Of a stretch of 64,000 bases of DNA, positions 1 to 11,286 are shown piece by piece (within the stretch, counting starts at the first letter, position 1; every line of letters begins with the position of its first letter). The DNA comes from Cylindrodendrum hubeiense (taxonomy: Eukaryota; Ascomycota; Sordariomycetes; Hypocreales; Nectriaceae): positions 1 to 64,000 of the forward strand of contig JAANBB010000135.1 in the NCBI GenBank assembly GCA_014621425.1, read 5' to 3'. Under the pieces are notes generated by a model that was given only the letters and a program-made list of their open reading frames with translations, did no database searches and had not been told where the DNA came from. The position numbers and the translations under genes were made by a program.

Positions 1-830
1 AAAAACCTCCCACCACTCTGGTGGCCCTGGTCCCACCGGCCCCCATTCAACTTAGACCCTCCACACCTTAATTAAGTAGCCATTGTCGCATCTGCTGGCG
101 CCCTCGCTCGCCTATCACAGATCACGGGATGCCGACCAGGTCCCCTAGCCCCTGCAATATGCAGACCAGTCGATGACGGATGGCGCCTGGCATTCGCCAG
201 CCCGCGAGGGTGACTGATCGATGTTGCAGGGAGCAGCCCACCACGGCATTACGGTGGAGCGTGCCATCCCACGGACTGCCGGCTGGTGGCTTGCCCTTCA
301 AGGCATTTTTCTCATTGTCCAGCTCGCCGTGATTGTTTGGTTGGCCTTGAAGGGTTGAAATGATGCTCCATCCATCAGGTCCATCCATCAGGCCCGTCCA
401 TCAGGTCCATCCATTTGATCCCCGTCGTTTCTTTTTTGACGTGTCGTGTGTTGGCGCCCCCCTCGTGGTTGGCTCTGTTGAGGCTTCAAGATCCAGCATC
501 TGGCTGTTTTCCCCATCGCTTGCTTGTCCACCAGACCTCTCGTCATGTTTGCCCAAGTTGACATCTCATTCGGGTGTCACCACAGCGCCACGGATGGATC
601 TCGTATTGAGCAGCTAATAAACCACTTCCCCGCCAATACTTCCCATCCCATCACATCCGGCCGCCACTTTCGTCTCGTCTCTTTCCCCCTCGCCAACCCC
701 GTCCCATTTCAGACTCGCATCCTATCCAACATGTCATAATCCCCGACCCTGTTGGGAACCTGCCAGCCCTGCCGTCACAGACTTACAGGCACACTCGGTC
801 GATATTTCGGGGCCTTGTATTCCTATCACT
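1..830. other. No gene recognised; pyrimidine-rich intergenic DNA
   Basis: No reading frame in this stretch resembles a known protein. From about 600 to 730 the + strand is rich in C and T and resembles a fungal 5' leader. It runs into an ATG near 731 that is closed by a stop two codons later. The region may be the promoter and leader of the decayed gene that begins at 831. Confidence 0.5.
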
Positions 831-960
831 ATGTCAGACGTGCTCTCTGGGCTGCGACTCGTCAGCCTGGGCATCAACCTGGCCTTGTAAACGCCCCCCT
901 TGCTGAGCTATCGCTGTCATTATCCGCGGTACTTGTGATAGATCTGGAGGCCGCCCCGAA
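831..960 (+). pseudogene. Relic of the N-terminus of a CaiB/BaiF family CoA-transferase
   Basis: From the ATG at 831 the translation reads MSDVLSGLRLVSLGINLA, which matches the usual opening of family III CoA-transferases (xLxGLRVVxLGxNLxGP). The frame then meets TAA. Two bases on, another frame carries PLAELSLSLSAV followed by VIDLEAAPK, which aligns in spacing with the next conserved block of the family (PLAARxLxxLGAxVIKVExP). No convincing similarity continues after about 960, and the roughly 400-residue remainder of the family is absent. I read this as a frameshifted, truncated remnant. The match was made by eye and could be chance over so short a stretch. Confidence 0.35.
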
Positions 961-1817
961 AGCGTGTAACCCTCAACAAGGTCATCCGGGAAGCTGGGAT
1001 TCCTTGTTCGTCGTCAAGTACCACCGGATTATACCTGGAACTTTTGGGGCTTGCTATCTCTTCTCTCGACGATCCGTCAGCCACAGCACGCCGTTCCCCA
1101 CGGGGCACAATGCCCCGTGACTCATTTTCTGTGGTTTCGTTTCTTATTCCGATTTTACAGCCGTCCGGCCCCCATTGGTTGCATCATGTCTCTCCACGGC
1201 AGCCAGCCGTCATTCCAGACAAGTGGACGCGCACTGGTGTTGGTGTTCCCGACACTGCAGGCGGTATTATGTATCGAGTCCCTGTTTCGTCCCCGCGTGC
1301 CTTTGCCACTCAGGCTCTCGCCTCATGCAAGCCTTGATGCAGGAGCTCGCTGCATGTCACCCCTGGCCTCCACGAGGTGAGGGGAAATTTATGACATGAG
1401 GGGAGCTGACATGTCGCCTCTTTGTGCGCAGGCTGCGCGGGCTGCGCCCTGCTTACCATGTGCTGAAGCAAACAAAGCGCCCTGTTCAAGGCGATTCGTT
1501 TGCGTAAACGTGACCTTGATGTCATATATGAGGAACGATCTGGTCAAACAAGTTTCCCTTGTCTCACCGAGAGAGACTGGAATCCCTGAAAGGTGCCATC
1601 CGGACAAGTCATCTTGGGTCATGCTCTGTTATTCATGGTTTCATGACTTAATTCTGTGGGGGAAGCCAAGCAATGCCATCTTCCCATTCAAGGATCTTGG
1701 GTGTCAATTTCAATACGTACTCGCTTGCTCAATGTGACGTGTGTCTTTTCTCTGACTTGAGCTTGCGGCATGTCCGCAGGATTAGTCTAATGCGAGAGCT
1801 CGCCGGTTACACCGANA
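961..1817. other. No gene recognised; ends at ambiguous bases
   Basis: Nothing coding was recognised here. Two unresolved bases lie at 1816 and 1820, exactly where the MFS transporter homology begins. They may mark an assembly join. The missing N-terminal half of that transporter is not encoded in this stretch in any frame. Confidence 0.5.
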
Positions 1818-3141
1818 TTNACTATCTTTTCTCTTGTCAATGCATTCTGTACCAGCTATGAATCTTTTATTGCAGCCCGCGCCTTGACCGGTATCGGCGG
1901 TGGCTTCTTTATGCCTAATGCGGTGTCTGCGATTACCGTTACGGTCCCTCCGGGAAGATCTCGTAACCTTCTCTTGGGATTCTTCGCAGCTTCCCCGCCT
2001 ATTGGTGGAGTGATTGGCGGTTTGTTGGCTGGAGTATTTACGCAATATGCCGACTGGAAATGGCTCTTCATACTCATGTCAGTTTTTCCAGAGGCACTTC
2101 AGAATGCCGATGCTGACAAACCTATGATAGGGCTGTCTTGCAAGGCACGATACTCGTTGGTCTTGCGTATCTGATGCCCAAAGAAACTCCCGTGGATAGA
2201 GGAGGTAAGATTGACTACTTTGGTGCTTTTTTGGGCCTCAGTAGCTTATTACTTTTCAACGTTGTGTGGAAGTGAGTATCATGATCGCACCAACCCCGCG
2301 GACTTTTAAGCCCAACTCACGCGCTTTTAGCCAAGCACCAGCTCAGGGCTGGCAAACATTGTATGAGATATCCTGCCTGGTCATCTCTGTCGCGCTGTTT
2401 CTAGCATTCCTCGCCTGGGAAAAGTTTTGGGCAAAAGACCCTATCATGCCACTTTCGATTTTCCGCATTCCAACATTGTCGGCATTGTTCTTTGTGGTTC
2501 TTTTCAGCTACATGGCCATTGGAATTTCGCTTTGGTATTTCGTCTCTTGGCAGCAACTCCTGCGTCATGGTTCAGTACTCGAAACTGGAATCAACTTCAT
2601 CCCATTTGGAGTTAGCTCGGTATTCGCCGTCTATCTCGCCGCTTGGCTTATACCAAGAGTTGCGGCACAATGGATCATGGCTGTCGGCGTTGCCATGGTA
2701 CTCAGTTCCAATCTTCTGCTCGCAACAATGCCCGTCAAACAAACCTATTGGGCGCAAACTTTCCCAGCTATGGTTCTTGGTGGATTGTGTCCCGATTTCG
2801 TGTTTGTTGCCGCACAAATCATTGCTAGCAACAGTGTATCCCGTCAACAACAAGGTGTGGCGAGTAGCCTTATTGGAACGCTTAACCTGTATGGGAATAG
2901 TTTGGGCCTGGGATTTGCGGGAACAATCGAGACGGAACTAATCAAAGACGGGCATGAAGAAGTCGTGGGCTTCAGAGCTGCGCTGTACTTTGGAGCTGCT
3001 ATTGCAGTTGCGGGATTGATCCTGGACTTTGCGTTTGTGAGAGTGCCAAAGGATGAGCGAGAGGGCTGGGATGAGACGTCGGAGAACGTGACAGATAGTC
3101 CAGAAGCATTTGCAACTGCGGTGGATACTCGTGGGGTTTGA
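1818..3141 (+). CDS. MFS multidrug-type transporter (DHA2-like), N-terminus missing
   Basis: This is a plasma-membrane drug:proton antiporter of the 12-14 TM class by similarity. Exons 1818-2077, 2131-2271 and 2331-3141 join in frame (introns gtcagt..gatag and gtgagt..tttag) and give about 403 residues. The visible sequence starts in TM4 (TIFSLVNAF, then the motif RALTGIGGGFFMPNA). It continues with the motif C-like GFFAASPPIGGVIGG, the loop LMPKETP, the spliced NQAPAQGWQ block typical of DHA2 proteins, and a run of hydrophobic segments to the C-terminus. A full family member would need about 130-150 more residues in front. The upstream sequence does not supply them, and the break coincides with ambiguous bases, so this is either a truncated pseudogene or an assembly artefact. 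No start codon is assigned. Confidence 0.75.
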
Positions 3142-3708
3142 TGATTTTTGGAGCTATTTTACACCGAGAGGCGATTCCAAGCCAACAGAATGTGTCTAGG
3201 TCTTATGGATCACCCCCTCAATCAATGCTGGATGCTCATTAGCTCTGATCCGGGAATCCCTTAGGTTCAAGGGGCAGCTAATCATCTCGGGACTGGGCCT
3301 TGAAAGGACGTGCTTGCAGCTTAGATGATGGATTCTGCTGGATTGAAAGAATGACGTAAAGCCACCCGTATTGTAGTAATCGGACAAACACATAATATGG
3401 CCGGGAGCTTAGTCAATCCGCCAGGTAAGTTTCCTCCTGCAGTCAACTTTACGGTTATAGGAGACGGGAGCGGGGTTTGTGGGGATGGAGGCGCAAGTGT
3501 GTGTGGGTCGGAACTTGGTACAGTAAGGCAATCATGACTACATCTTGGCTGAGCCAGAATCCCGAGTACTCTGTATTGATTCCGACCCTAAGTCCAATAG
3601 GAATGAATAACTACGTGGCGGTCCAAGCGACGATGCTCTTGGGCTGCTCCCGCAACTGCAATTCTGTCGTTGTGATCCTCCAACTTAAGCCAAACAAGAC
3701 AATCCAAC
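3142..3708. other. Intergenic; no gene recognised
   Basis: This stretch lies between the MFS stop codon and the start of the Zn2Cys6 gene. No conserved frame was recognised. It presumably contains the MFS terminator and the promoter of the regulator. Confidence 0.5.
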
Positions 3709-4611
3709 ATGACAGACACGGATGCGTTGGTAATGCGAATACCGGTACCTCGGCCGGAGAGTCGAAAGCCAGATGGTACAATCGCCCACGCCAAAGCGAG
3801 AGCAGGCTTACCAATCTGCTACCAGCCACCTGGGGTAGCAACTCGCACTCGTCGCCCGCGTGCAAAGCGAACGTGCCTGCTGTGCAGAATGCGCAAAGTT
3901 CGATGCGATGTGAATACGCGCGGAACGCCTTGTGGAGCTTGTCGATTCAATTGCAGGGAATGCGTCTTTGAATCAACGGTACCCCGGCAAAGGTTGGTCT
4001 TCTACGCTGCCGTATTTCGCTCAACAAGATGAAGTGACCGATTCCTAGGCCCATTACACTGCCTGTCAAATCGATGAAGGAACCAAAAATATCGGGTCTT
4101 GCATTGGAGACTCGGCCAAGTGGGGACGCTCCGAAGGCGACAGTGCCGGCGCTGTCGTGTACCACAACAATTGCAAAGGTCGAGCCACAGAAAGGACCAA
4201 CTAGTTCATTCTCCATCCCGACAACTGAACGCGATGAATTGCGTGAAGCTATGGATGATCTACTTAGCGATAAGAATGCGATCATGGCAGGACTAGCCGA
4301 CTTTCTCAGCGATGAGAGACGCGATAAATATCCAGAGGAGAAAGGCGATACCACAGCTGCCACTGTACAAGGTGAGAAGCCACTACTATCAAACCATCCA
4401 CATCATCAGTTCTCAAACAATGCCCTATACAGGTTCAAAGTCCCGCGCATCCAGCTCCTTGCTTTATCCGAAACAAAACCCACATCCGATATCGTTCATT
4501 GTTCTCTCCCGCTGGCGTTTTATCCAGTCTGGCGCCATGCATCGAGTTTGTTTGGAGGACCTTGGCTTCTTGGAGCGGCGAGGTTGTTTATACATACCCA
4601 CACGGCACTGA
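3709..4611 (+). CDS. Truncated Zn2Cys6 fungal transcription factor
   Basis: This looks like a DNA-binding regulator. Exons 3709-3992, 4049-4371 and 4433-4611 (introns gttggt..cctag and gtgaga..tacag) give about 261 residues. The binuclear zinc cluster is complete: CLLC, RMRKVRC, then TPCGAC and a sixth Cys after six residues, with an extra Cys between positions five and six. It is preceded by a basic RTRRPRAKR stretch. After an acidic Ser/Asp linker the third exon carries a hydrophobic block ending EDLGFLERRG, which resembles the entry to the 'fungal-specific TF' middle homology region. The frame then stops (TGA 4609-4611). The usual 400-residue regulatory domain is missing, and traces of it in other frames (around 4620-4700) are not convincing. 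It is probably a decayed or C-terminally truncated gene. It sits upstream of the 2OG oxygenase and may once have regulated it. Confidence 0.65.
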
Positions 4612-4727
4612 ATTATATTTCCGACAGCTTTCGGTGTCCACCTCACACCCAACAACTACAGCGATGGACTGGGAAACATGGATGGATGGTCTTATCGGCT
4701 TATCAACATTTAGGCCGGGATGTCCAA

Positions 4728-4741
4728 ATCTCGGCCGAGAT
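4728..4741. promoter_or_regulatory. Perfect 14-bp palindrome upstream of the oxygenase gene
   Basis: The sequence atctcggccgagat is its own reverse complement. It contains inverted CGG half-sites, the triplets bound by Zn2Cys6 dimers. A second half copy, aatctcggccg, lies at 4778-4788, and cggccgagat recurs at about 8292 upstream of the Git1-like gene. The palindrome is about 260 bp before the oxygenase ATG. An operator role is inference. Confidence 0.4.
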
Positions 4742-5002
4742 GTGGCTTGGAAGCGATAAGGCAGAGCGCCAATCAAGAATCTCGGCCGTGTCTGACAGCT
4801 GCCTTACGTACTACGTAGTGGTATAACAGGGCGAAACTTTGCATCCTTCTTCCAAACCTAACTTCATCAGTTCTTTACAACTCCCAGTGAGCTTTACGAT
4901 AGTTCATCAACAATCTGCCCACTCGCAACAGTCCACAAACTCAAGCAACCCCTTCCAGTGCAAGCAGCCCCTCCAAGCGCAAGCGTCCCTCCAAGCGCAA
5001 GC

Positions 5003-6195
5003 ATGACCGCCAAATCTATCCCCACCATTGATTTTTCTGGTAGGTTTTTGGAGAACGTTTGAAAGATTACTATCGCTCTAACTATTTCAAGCCAGCAACG
5101 GATCAGATGAAGCAGCTTTTGCCGCCCTCGTCGATCAAATGCGAGACGCATGTCAGACTCACGGGTTCTTCCAGCTCACAAACCATGGAATACCCCAGTC
5201 TTCTTTGGATTCAGTCATCGAGTGCTCCAAAGAACTATTTGCCCTTCCTCTCGAGGAAAAGGAGAAATATGAGAAGGGTAGGAATTATCATTACATAAAC
5301 AAATCCTTCCATCATGTCCCCGATTTATTAACGTATGTGCTTCCTACTAGACGACTTGACCCACAGAGGGTATGAGCAACTTCGAGCTCAGAACTTCGAG
5401 AAGAGGGGTGAAGGCGATCTTAAAGAGGGATACTACTTCGGTTTAGATTTGCCAGAAGATCATCCGAGTGTACTTGCGAAGAAGTTCAACCTTGGTCCAA
5501 ACAAATACCCCAAAGGTGTCAAGGATCCGGCAGAATTCCGTCGCAGGATCGACGATTACTACAACTTGATGGTGAACATTGCAGAAAGAATCGTCCGAAT
5601 TCTCTGCAAAACACTTGGGGTCGACGACAGTTGGGTCTCTCAATTCATCGACACTCCTATCGCCACTCTGCGATTGCTGCATTACCCTCCTCAGCCCCCC
5701 GATGCTTCAGAATTGGAGAGAGGTACCGATCTCGCTGCAATTTCCACATGCTTTAAAGCTGATGATTCTGTAGGCATCGGTGCTCATACCGATTTTGGAG
5801 CCGTCACCATATTACTCCAGGACTTGGTTGGTGGCCTGCAAGTGTGGGATCGTACATCGTCTGAATGGATTGATGTTGTGCCTACCAAGGGCGCATTCGT
5901 CATCAACCTGGGAAACTTGATGATGCGATGGACCAACGATCAGTATTTATCCAACCTTCATCGTGTCATCAACAAGTCGGGGCAAGAGAGATATAGCGTC
6001 CCATTTTTCTTTGCCGGTAACCCCGACTTCCTTGTCGAATGCTTCACGGATTGTCAAGATGCACAAACTGGGGCAAAATATCCGCCGATCACGGTTGAAG
6101 ATTGGATGTCTGGACGATACGCGGATACCTATGGAACAGCCAATGCGAAGGCCGCCAATGATCCATCTCACGACAAGGTTGCAGGGTTGGCATGA
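5003..6195 (+). CDS. 2-oxoglutarate/Fe(II)-dependent oxygenase (isopenicillin N synthase-like fold)
   Basis: This is a soluble non-haem iron oxygenase that would couple 2-oxoglutarate decarboxylation to oxidation of an unknown small molecule. Exons 5003-5039, 5092-5277 and 5351-6195 (introns gtaggt..tcaag and gtagga..actag) give 355 residues, normal for the family. The N-terminal DIOX_N part holds IPTIDFS and the FFQLTNHGI motif. The catalytic core has the HxD pair in GAHTDFGAVTILLQD (about H219 and D221), the distal His in NLHRV (about H278), and the 2-oxoglutarate-binding R-x-S in RYSVPFF (about R288). All ligands are present, so the enzyme should be active. The start at 5003 is the only ATG that gives the conserved N-terminus. 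The neighbours (Zn2Cys6 remnant, permease, aminotransferase) suggest a small accessory metabolic cluster. The substrate cannot be deduced. Confidence 0.9.
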
Positions 6196-6381
6196 GTTTG
6201 TATGCAGTTTGCTCGTCTAAACATGAAAATCAGGATTGGGCAATCATTGCAAATCATACAGATAGTGAAATTCCACAAAACTGAGGAATAACCAATTGGG
6301 TATTACTAGGATTACGGATATCGTAAATAGTATATCTTGATTAAGGGGTCGTTTGGCATCGATTGTTGACTCAGTCGCTCA

Positions 6382-8116
6382 CTATTGGGCAACCTTCTCA
6401 TCCACCTGTGTTGCCACTCCTTCCTCGGAACCATCGCCCTTAGAGATACCCAGCTGGGTGGTATCCCAGCCCTGGCTCTGAAGATACTCGCGGAAACGCT
6501 GGTCCTCGTGTGTGATGGTGTCCTGGCCAACGTTGGGAATGCAGAACAAGACAATGGCGGCCGACAAAATGCACAGGCTGGAGGCGACCCAGAATGGGTA
6601 TTGTGCCGTCTTGACAGCATTATCACCACCGGCAGCCTGGATGTACGGGAACACCCAAGTACCAACGAATGCGCCGATCTTGCCAATTGCGGCGGCAATT
6701 CCGTAGTATCGTCCTCGCACGCCGGTTGCGCAGGTCTTAGCGGCCAGAAGACCGATGTTGTTTCCGGGACCGAGCTCTCCAAGAGAGAGGAAGATTCCGT
6801 AGACAACGGCGAATGCTGCGATATGCTGCTCGATCTTCGAGTACACGCCAGCCATAATGAATCCCACGAGAGCCTGAAGGGTAACTCCAAGAACCAAAGC
6901 GTGCTTCGGGCCCATCCAATCGCTAACCCAGGCGCCAATAATAGTGCCGGGAAGATAGAAGATGTTGATGACGGTATTCCAGCCAAAAATGGTCGTCAGC
7001 GGAGCCGAATCATCGTAGATTCCTGCCAAGATCGAGGATGAGTAGATTCCAAAAGCGTAGACGGAAAACTATACACATCAGTCAGTTTCATGCACAGATT
7101 CTTACATTCTTGATAGAGACTTACGTCGTAGAGGAACCAAACAGTGCTAACGCAAAGGAGGCGCCACCAGTAAAATTTGATGATCAGAAGATACGGGGTA
7201 TCTTTCTTCATGGCATTCTTGGCATAGTCTTCAGGCTCCTTCAGTCTCATTCGTAGGACAAACAAGACCAGGGGAAACACGACACCGATTCCCAGGCTGG
7301 TTCTCCAGATGGTGCTGTAGTGGCCGTTGTGGGTTGCGGCCGCGACCACGTCTAGACACATGTTAGTGACGTGAACCGGGGTGTGATGGAGTCTACTGAC
7401 AAGGAACGAAGGCGCCGATGACGAAACCAAAGTCAATCATGGAGTTGGTAAACAGGATGAACCAACGATGGCGAGTTCCTGCCTTCATCTTGCCACTGGT
7501 CTCAGCGCAACCGACACTGCCGGCCGGGTACTCTCCTGTCAGGATATTAGTATCATGATATGTGGGGAGATACAACTAAGGCAGTCCTACCGCCAATACC
7601 AATGCCGACGAAAAATCGCCAAGCAGTCAGCATGTTGAACATGGCCACATCGTCTCCATGATAGTAAGATCCGGTCGCCAGGGCGGTAAAGATGATCAAG
7701 ATGACAGTAGAAATCATCAAGGAGTTGGTGCGGGACCACTTATCGGCGAGAACTCCAAAGAAGAGCTGGCCGATGACAGTGCCGACAAAGGCAATGTCGG
7801 ACACATATTTGTATGCATTAGAGCCGGAGTAGACGGTACCATACTGGGCCTTCAAGGTGGTGTTGACCGAGCCAATGACCTAGAGAAGGGACATTGTCAG
7901 ACTCGTACAGGCGAAGGTGTGGAGCGAATCATTCAAAGACATCAGAGGCTATCTCACATTGTTGATGTATCCATCAGAGAACAGACCAGCGCCGCAGGCA
8001 AAGACGGGCAGGGCAGTTTGAAACCATGATCCAGAAATAGGCTCGATCGAGGTCTCTTCATCCTCCTCCCCGTTGGAGTGGGGCGGGTTTTCTTCCCCTT
8101 TGGTGAAGCCGAACAT
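6382..8116 (-). CDS. GIT1: Git1-like glycerophosphoinositol/glycerophosphodiester permease (MFS)
   Basis: This is a plasma-membrane MFS proton symporter of the phosphate/glycerophosphodiester group. The exons, read right to left, are 8116-7958, 7879-7591, 7535-7401, 7351-7125 and 7068-6382. All splice in frame with GT..AG introns of 49-78 bp and give 498 residues, close to Git1 proteins. Recognisable blocks are an acidic cytosolic N-terminus, FACGAGLFSDGYINN (TM1), the GQLFFGVLADKWSR loop 2-3 motif, FFVGIGIGGEYPAG, then TM7-12 with DFSVYAFGIYSSS and GELGPGNNIG. The first in-frame ATG before the conserved region (8116) was taken as the start. The gene is convergent with the oxygenase (186 bp apart). 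The exact substrate (glycerophosphoinositol or glycerophosphocholine) cannot be read from sequence. Confidence 0.88.
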
Positions 8117-9777
8117 TTTCGGATTGCAGAACCGAAATCCGAATGTTGCAATGTCCAGAATGGAGGAAAGGTGAAAGGTGACCAATATGTATGGAGAGGT
8201 TGTGGGAGAAGATCGGGGTGATCGACAGTGTCAGATGCAGGTTTTAAAGCAAGTGGCGGATCAACGTTACATCCACACGAGGGCAGCCATGCGGCCGAGA
8301 TAGGTCAGAATCTCGAGGTTCGATGGGAAAGCTCCCGTATCTTCGGTATCAGATATGGAATAGCAGGAGGAGCTATTCTCCGTGGCCTGTATTCCCGGCA
8401 ATATCATGTAAGGGTACTCGGTCCGCGATGGGAGAGCTTGCGACGCTACGCCGGGGAGCACATGCACATGGAGGGCGCCGTTGGGTCACAGTGAGTGATA
8501 GCACCGAGCAACCGGGTGTCTCATTTGCCTGCTCCACGATCGGGCTCTCCACCAAGGGTCCAAAGTCGTATCTTTCGTGCCGCGACCTCGGACGTGAGCC
8601 GTCAATGGGTCGTGATCCGGGAGCTACACGGATGGATTCAGTCCCTGGTCACTGGCCGGGCACATGTGCGTGCCGGTGAGGGGTGAGATGGTTGGCTGTC
8701 CTGTTATAAGTCACCACAACCCGCTGACGTAGCACTTCAGACGGGAAATCGCCTGAGAACCCGCGGCTGTCGATTATTACCACGTTGGGCAACACGCGGC
8801 TCCACAGCGCCCATGGGGTCGAGCTAGTCGGAAGCTCGGTGCCGGAGGGTGCTGCTACCACTGGCTGCTCTGTTCGTCGGCCCAGTCCGTGATGCTGCAG
8901 GCCATTGGGGATTGCACGTGAAGGACGCCGCATTTACGGCGATGCCGAGAAGATCTTATCGTTGCGGCGCCCTCTCGTTGATCGCCGCTGTTGCAGCTCT
9001 AGTCGTGATCATCCCTTGTTTGAGAGCCAACGCACGCGACCATTTCGGTAGGTCGTAACATCTGCGCCGCAAGAGAGTGGATCCCGATGTGAACAACGCC
9101 GGGTAACACGGCACTAGAAATCCTGGCGAAGGAAGATTGGTACTCCACCACGACTACAGGGACAATTGTCTTGTCGCCGCGGCAATCCAGTTTGACGGGT
9201 GTTGGTCCATATATTTCTCCCCTCACCGGTTGCCCAGTTAGGTCGTCTTGCGAGACATGTCTGACTTTTTCTGCTCGCTGAGCAACTTATCCCCGCAATG
9301 CTTGAATCAGACCCATCGTCAATATGGAAGATGTAATAAATCCAGACAGCTCAGAAGTTGATGGGATATCATCTTGCCATGCTACAGTAGTATTCAAGAC
9401 ATCTTTACACGAGATCTTAGCGAATCACAGTTGTTGCCATAAGACACCACAATTTCTGCCATGCAATATTCGATCTAATCCCTGTAAAAATAACAACAAA
9501 AATGGATACAAGACGGTGGACCTGAGGCCGTAGGACTTTTGCTTAATGATGAGCCTTACTTGACTACGACGGGGGGTGTCTGGCGTGACATGGTAGTCGC
9601 ATTGCCTACCCTATAGAAATAGAAATCCAGCCAATTCTTCGCGCAGGAACTCAGATATCTACTTGAGTCTGTTCTCTCAATCTTGGGATGACTGAGAAAA
9701 TATGATATAGATTCACACCACTTGTAAAGGTGCTTAATCTTTTATCAATGTCTTGTCTCCATCGTACGATAACTATC
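8117..9777. other. Intergenic, 1.66 kb; permease promoter, otherwise nothing recognised
   Basis: The first few hundred bases are the upstream region of the Git1-like gene on the minus strand, with a cggccgagat half-site near 8292. GC-rich frames between 8230 and 8930 show no family resemblance and no consistent splice structure. From about 9290 the sequence is AT-rich and includes the 3' flank of the aminotransferase gene. Confidence 0.5.
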
Positions 9778-11286
9778 TCAGTTCAGGTAATCGCTGCCAG
9801 GGAAGTCTCCCAGTTTCTCCACATCCTTGATACACTGCACAATAATCGTGATTGCCTTCACCAGATCGTCTTCTGGGATGGTTAGTGGCGGACTGAACCG
9901 TAGCCTGTTCGCACCTATTCCGATAAGCACGCCCCGCAAGGCCGCCAGCGCACCAACTCTTCTGGCGGTGACACCCGGCTTCGACTCGTCCAATACGAGC
10001 GTCTGGAAAAGACCACGACCTCGACCTCGATGATCAAGAACATATGGGGGTGCCAGCTCATCGATGGTCTTAGTTAGAAGCTCCCCAAGCCGCTGGGAGC
10101 GATCTGATATCTTTTCCTCTTCCAAAATATCCAACGAGGCAAGTGCCGCGGCGCAAGCCACAGGAGACGCGGAGTAGGTACCGGCAATCTCGTACTTAGA
10201 TATGACATCCATGACGTGTGCCTTGCCCATAAGAACGGACATGGGATACATGCCACCGGTCACGGCCTTGCCGAGTGCCACAAGATCGGGCTTCACATCT
10301 TCTGCCTGAAACGCCAGGTCAAATCCGGTGCGACCAAATCCAGTTTGGACCTCGTCGCAAACAAAGAGGACGTTGTGTTTGTGGCACAGGTCTTGGACTG
10401 CCCGCAGATAGCCCTTGTGGGGGATGCGAGTTCTTTATTGCGTTAGATGAAGCCGAATAGATATCACGATGGCCAGGGTTCATACCCTGCAAGGCCCTGG
10501 ATAGGCTCGATCATGAAGGCTGCAATCATGTGGCCGTCAAGCTCAAATGTCTCGCGAAGGACGTCGAGCTCTCCAAATGCAATCAACTTGCCCGTAGAAG
10601 GGCTGAGTGGACCAACATGGGGCAAATGCTTCCCAAAGTCTAGGCTGCTGATTAGCACGGATTGCATGAACCGGACCGGGGTGCGCTCACTATCTGCCAC
10701 GACGTTCGACAGGGACATGGTAGCAAGGGTGATGCCGTGATAGCAGTGATCGGTGGTAAGGATCCATGCCTCATCCGGATCGACGCCCTTGTTGACGTAT
10801 GCCCACTTCCGCACGACTTTAATGGCAGACTCGACGGCCTCAGATCCGGAAAGCATGGTAGCAATAGAGTCGAAGCCGAACTTTTTGGTGATGCGATCGG
10901 CGAATTGGGCGTAGAGCGGGTTAATGAACGCTGTGTTAACAAGGGTAATCTTTTGGACTTGCTCCACCACTGCCTTGACAATTCGAGGGTTAGAGTAGCC
11001 GTAATTCATGACCGCCATTTGCGAGATGAAGTCAATGTACTGTCGACCATCTACATCTGTCACCAAATGATTCTCGGCCTTATCAATCACGACCTGGGTG
11101 AAATACGTGAGCAGAGCTGTAGGGACGGAATTCGACCACGACTCATACCGGGAGTGGAGCAAAACCTCCGCGCACTTTCTCCTTCCACAGCTTTATATAT
11201 TTCTCACTGTTCTTGGTCAAACCATCAACAGTGTTGATGTTGACGATACCCTCAACAGGGGTGATGCCAGCCGCCGAAGGAGCCAT
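9778..11286 (-). CDS. Class III PLP aminotransferase, ornithine aminotransferase-like
   Basis: It transfers an amino group from a terminal (omega) amine, ornithine by closest resemblance, to a 2-oxo acid. Exons 11286-11149, 11093-10486 and 10432-9778 (introns gtatga..cccag and gtatga..taaag) give 466 residues, the usual size. Visible landmarks are FAPLPVVIDKAENH and DGRQYIDFISQMAVMNYGY near the N-terminus, and MLSGSEAVESAIK (phosphate-binding Gly/Ser region). Further along are IEPIQGLAG, the cofactor Asp in FVCDEVQTGFGRTG, and the Schiff-base Lys in DLVALGKAVTGGMYP. No mitochondrial presequence is evident. It differs from the canonical OAT at several usually fixed places (SQMAVMNYGY instead of the SAYSAVNQGH type), so it is probably a paralogue with its own substrate. 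It lies about 1.7 kb from the Git1-like gene in the same orientation. Confidence 0.85.
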
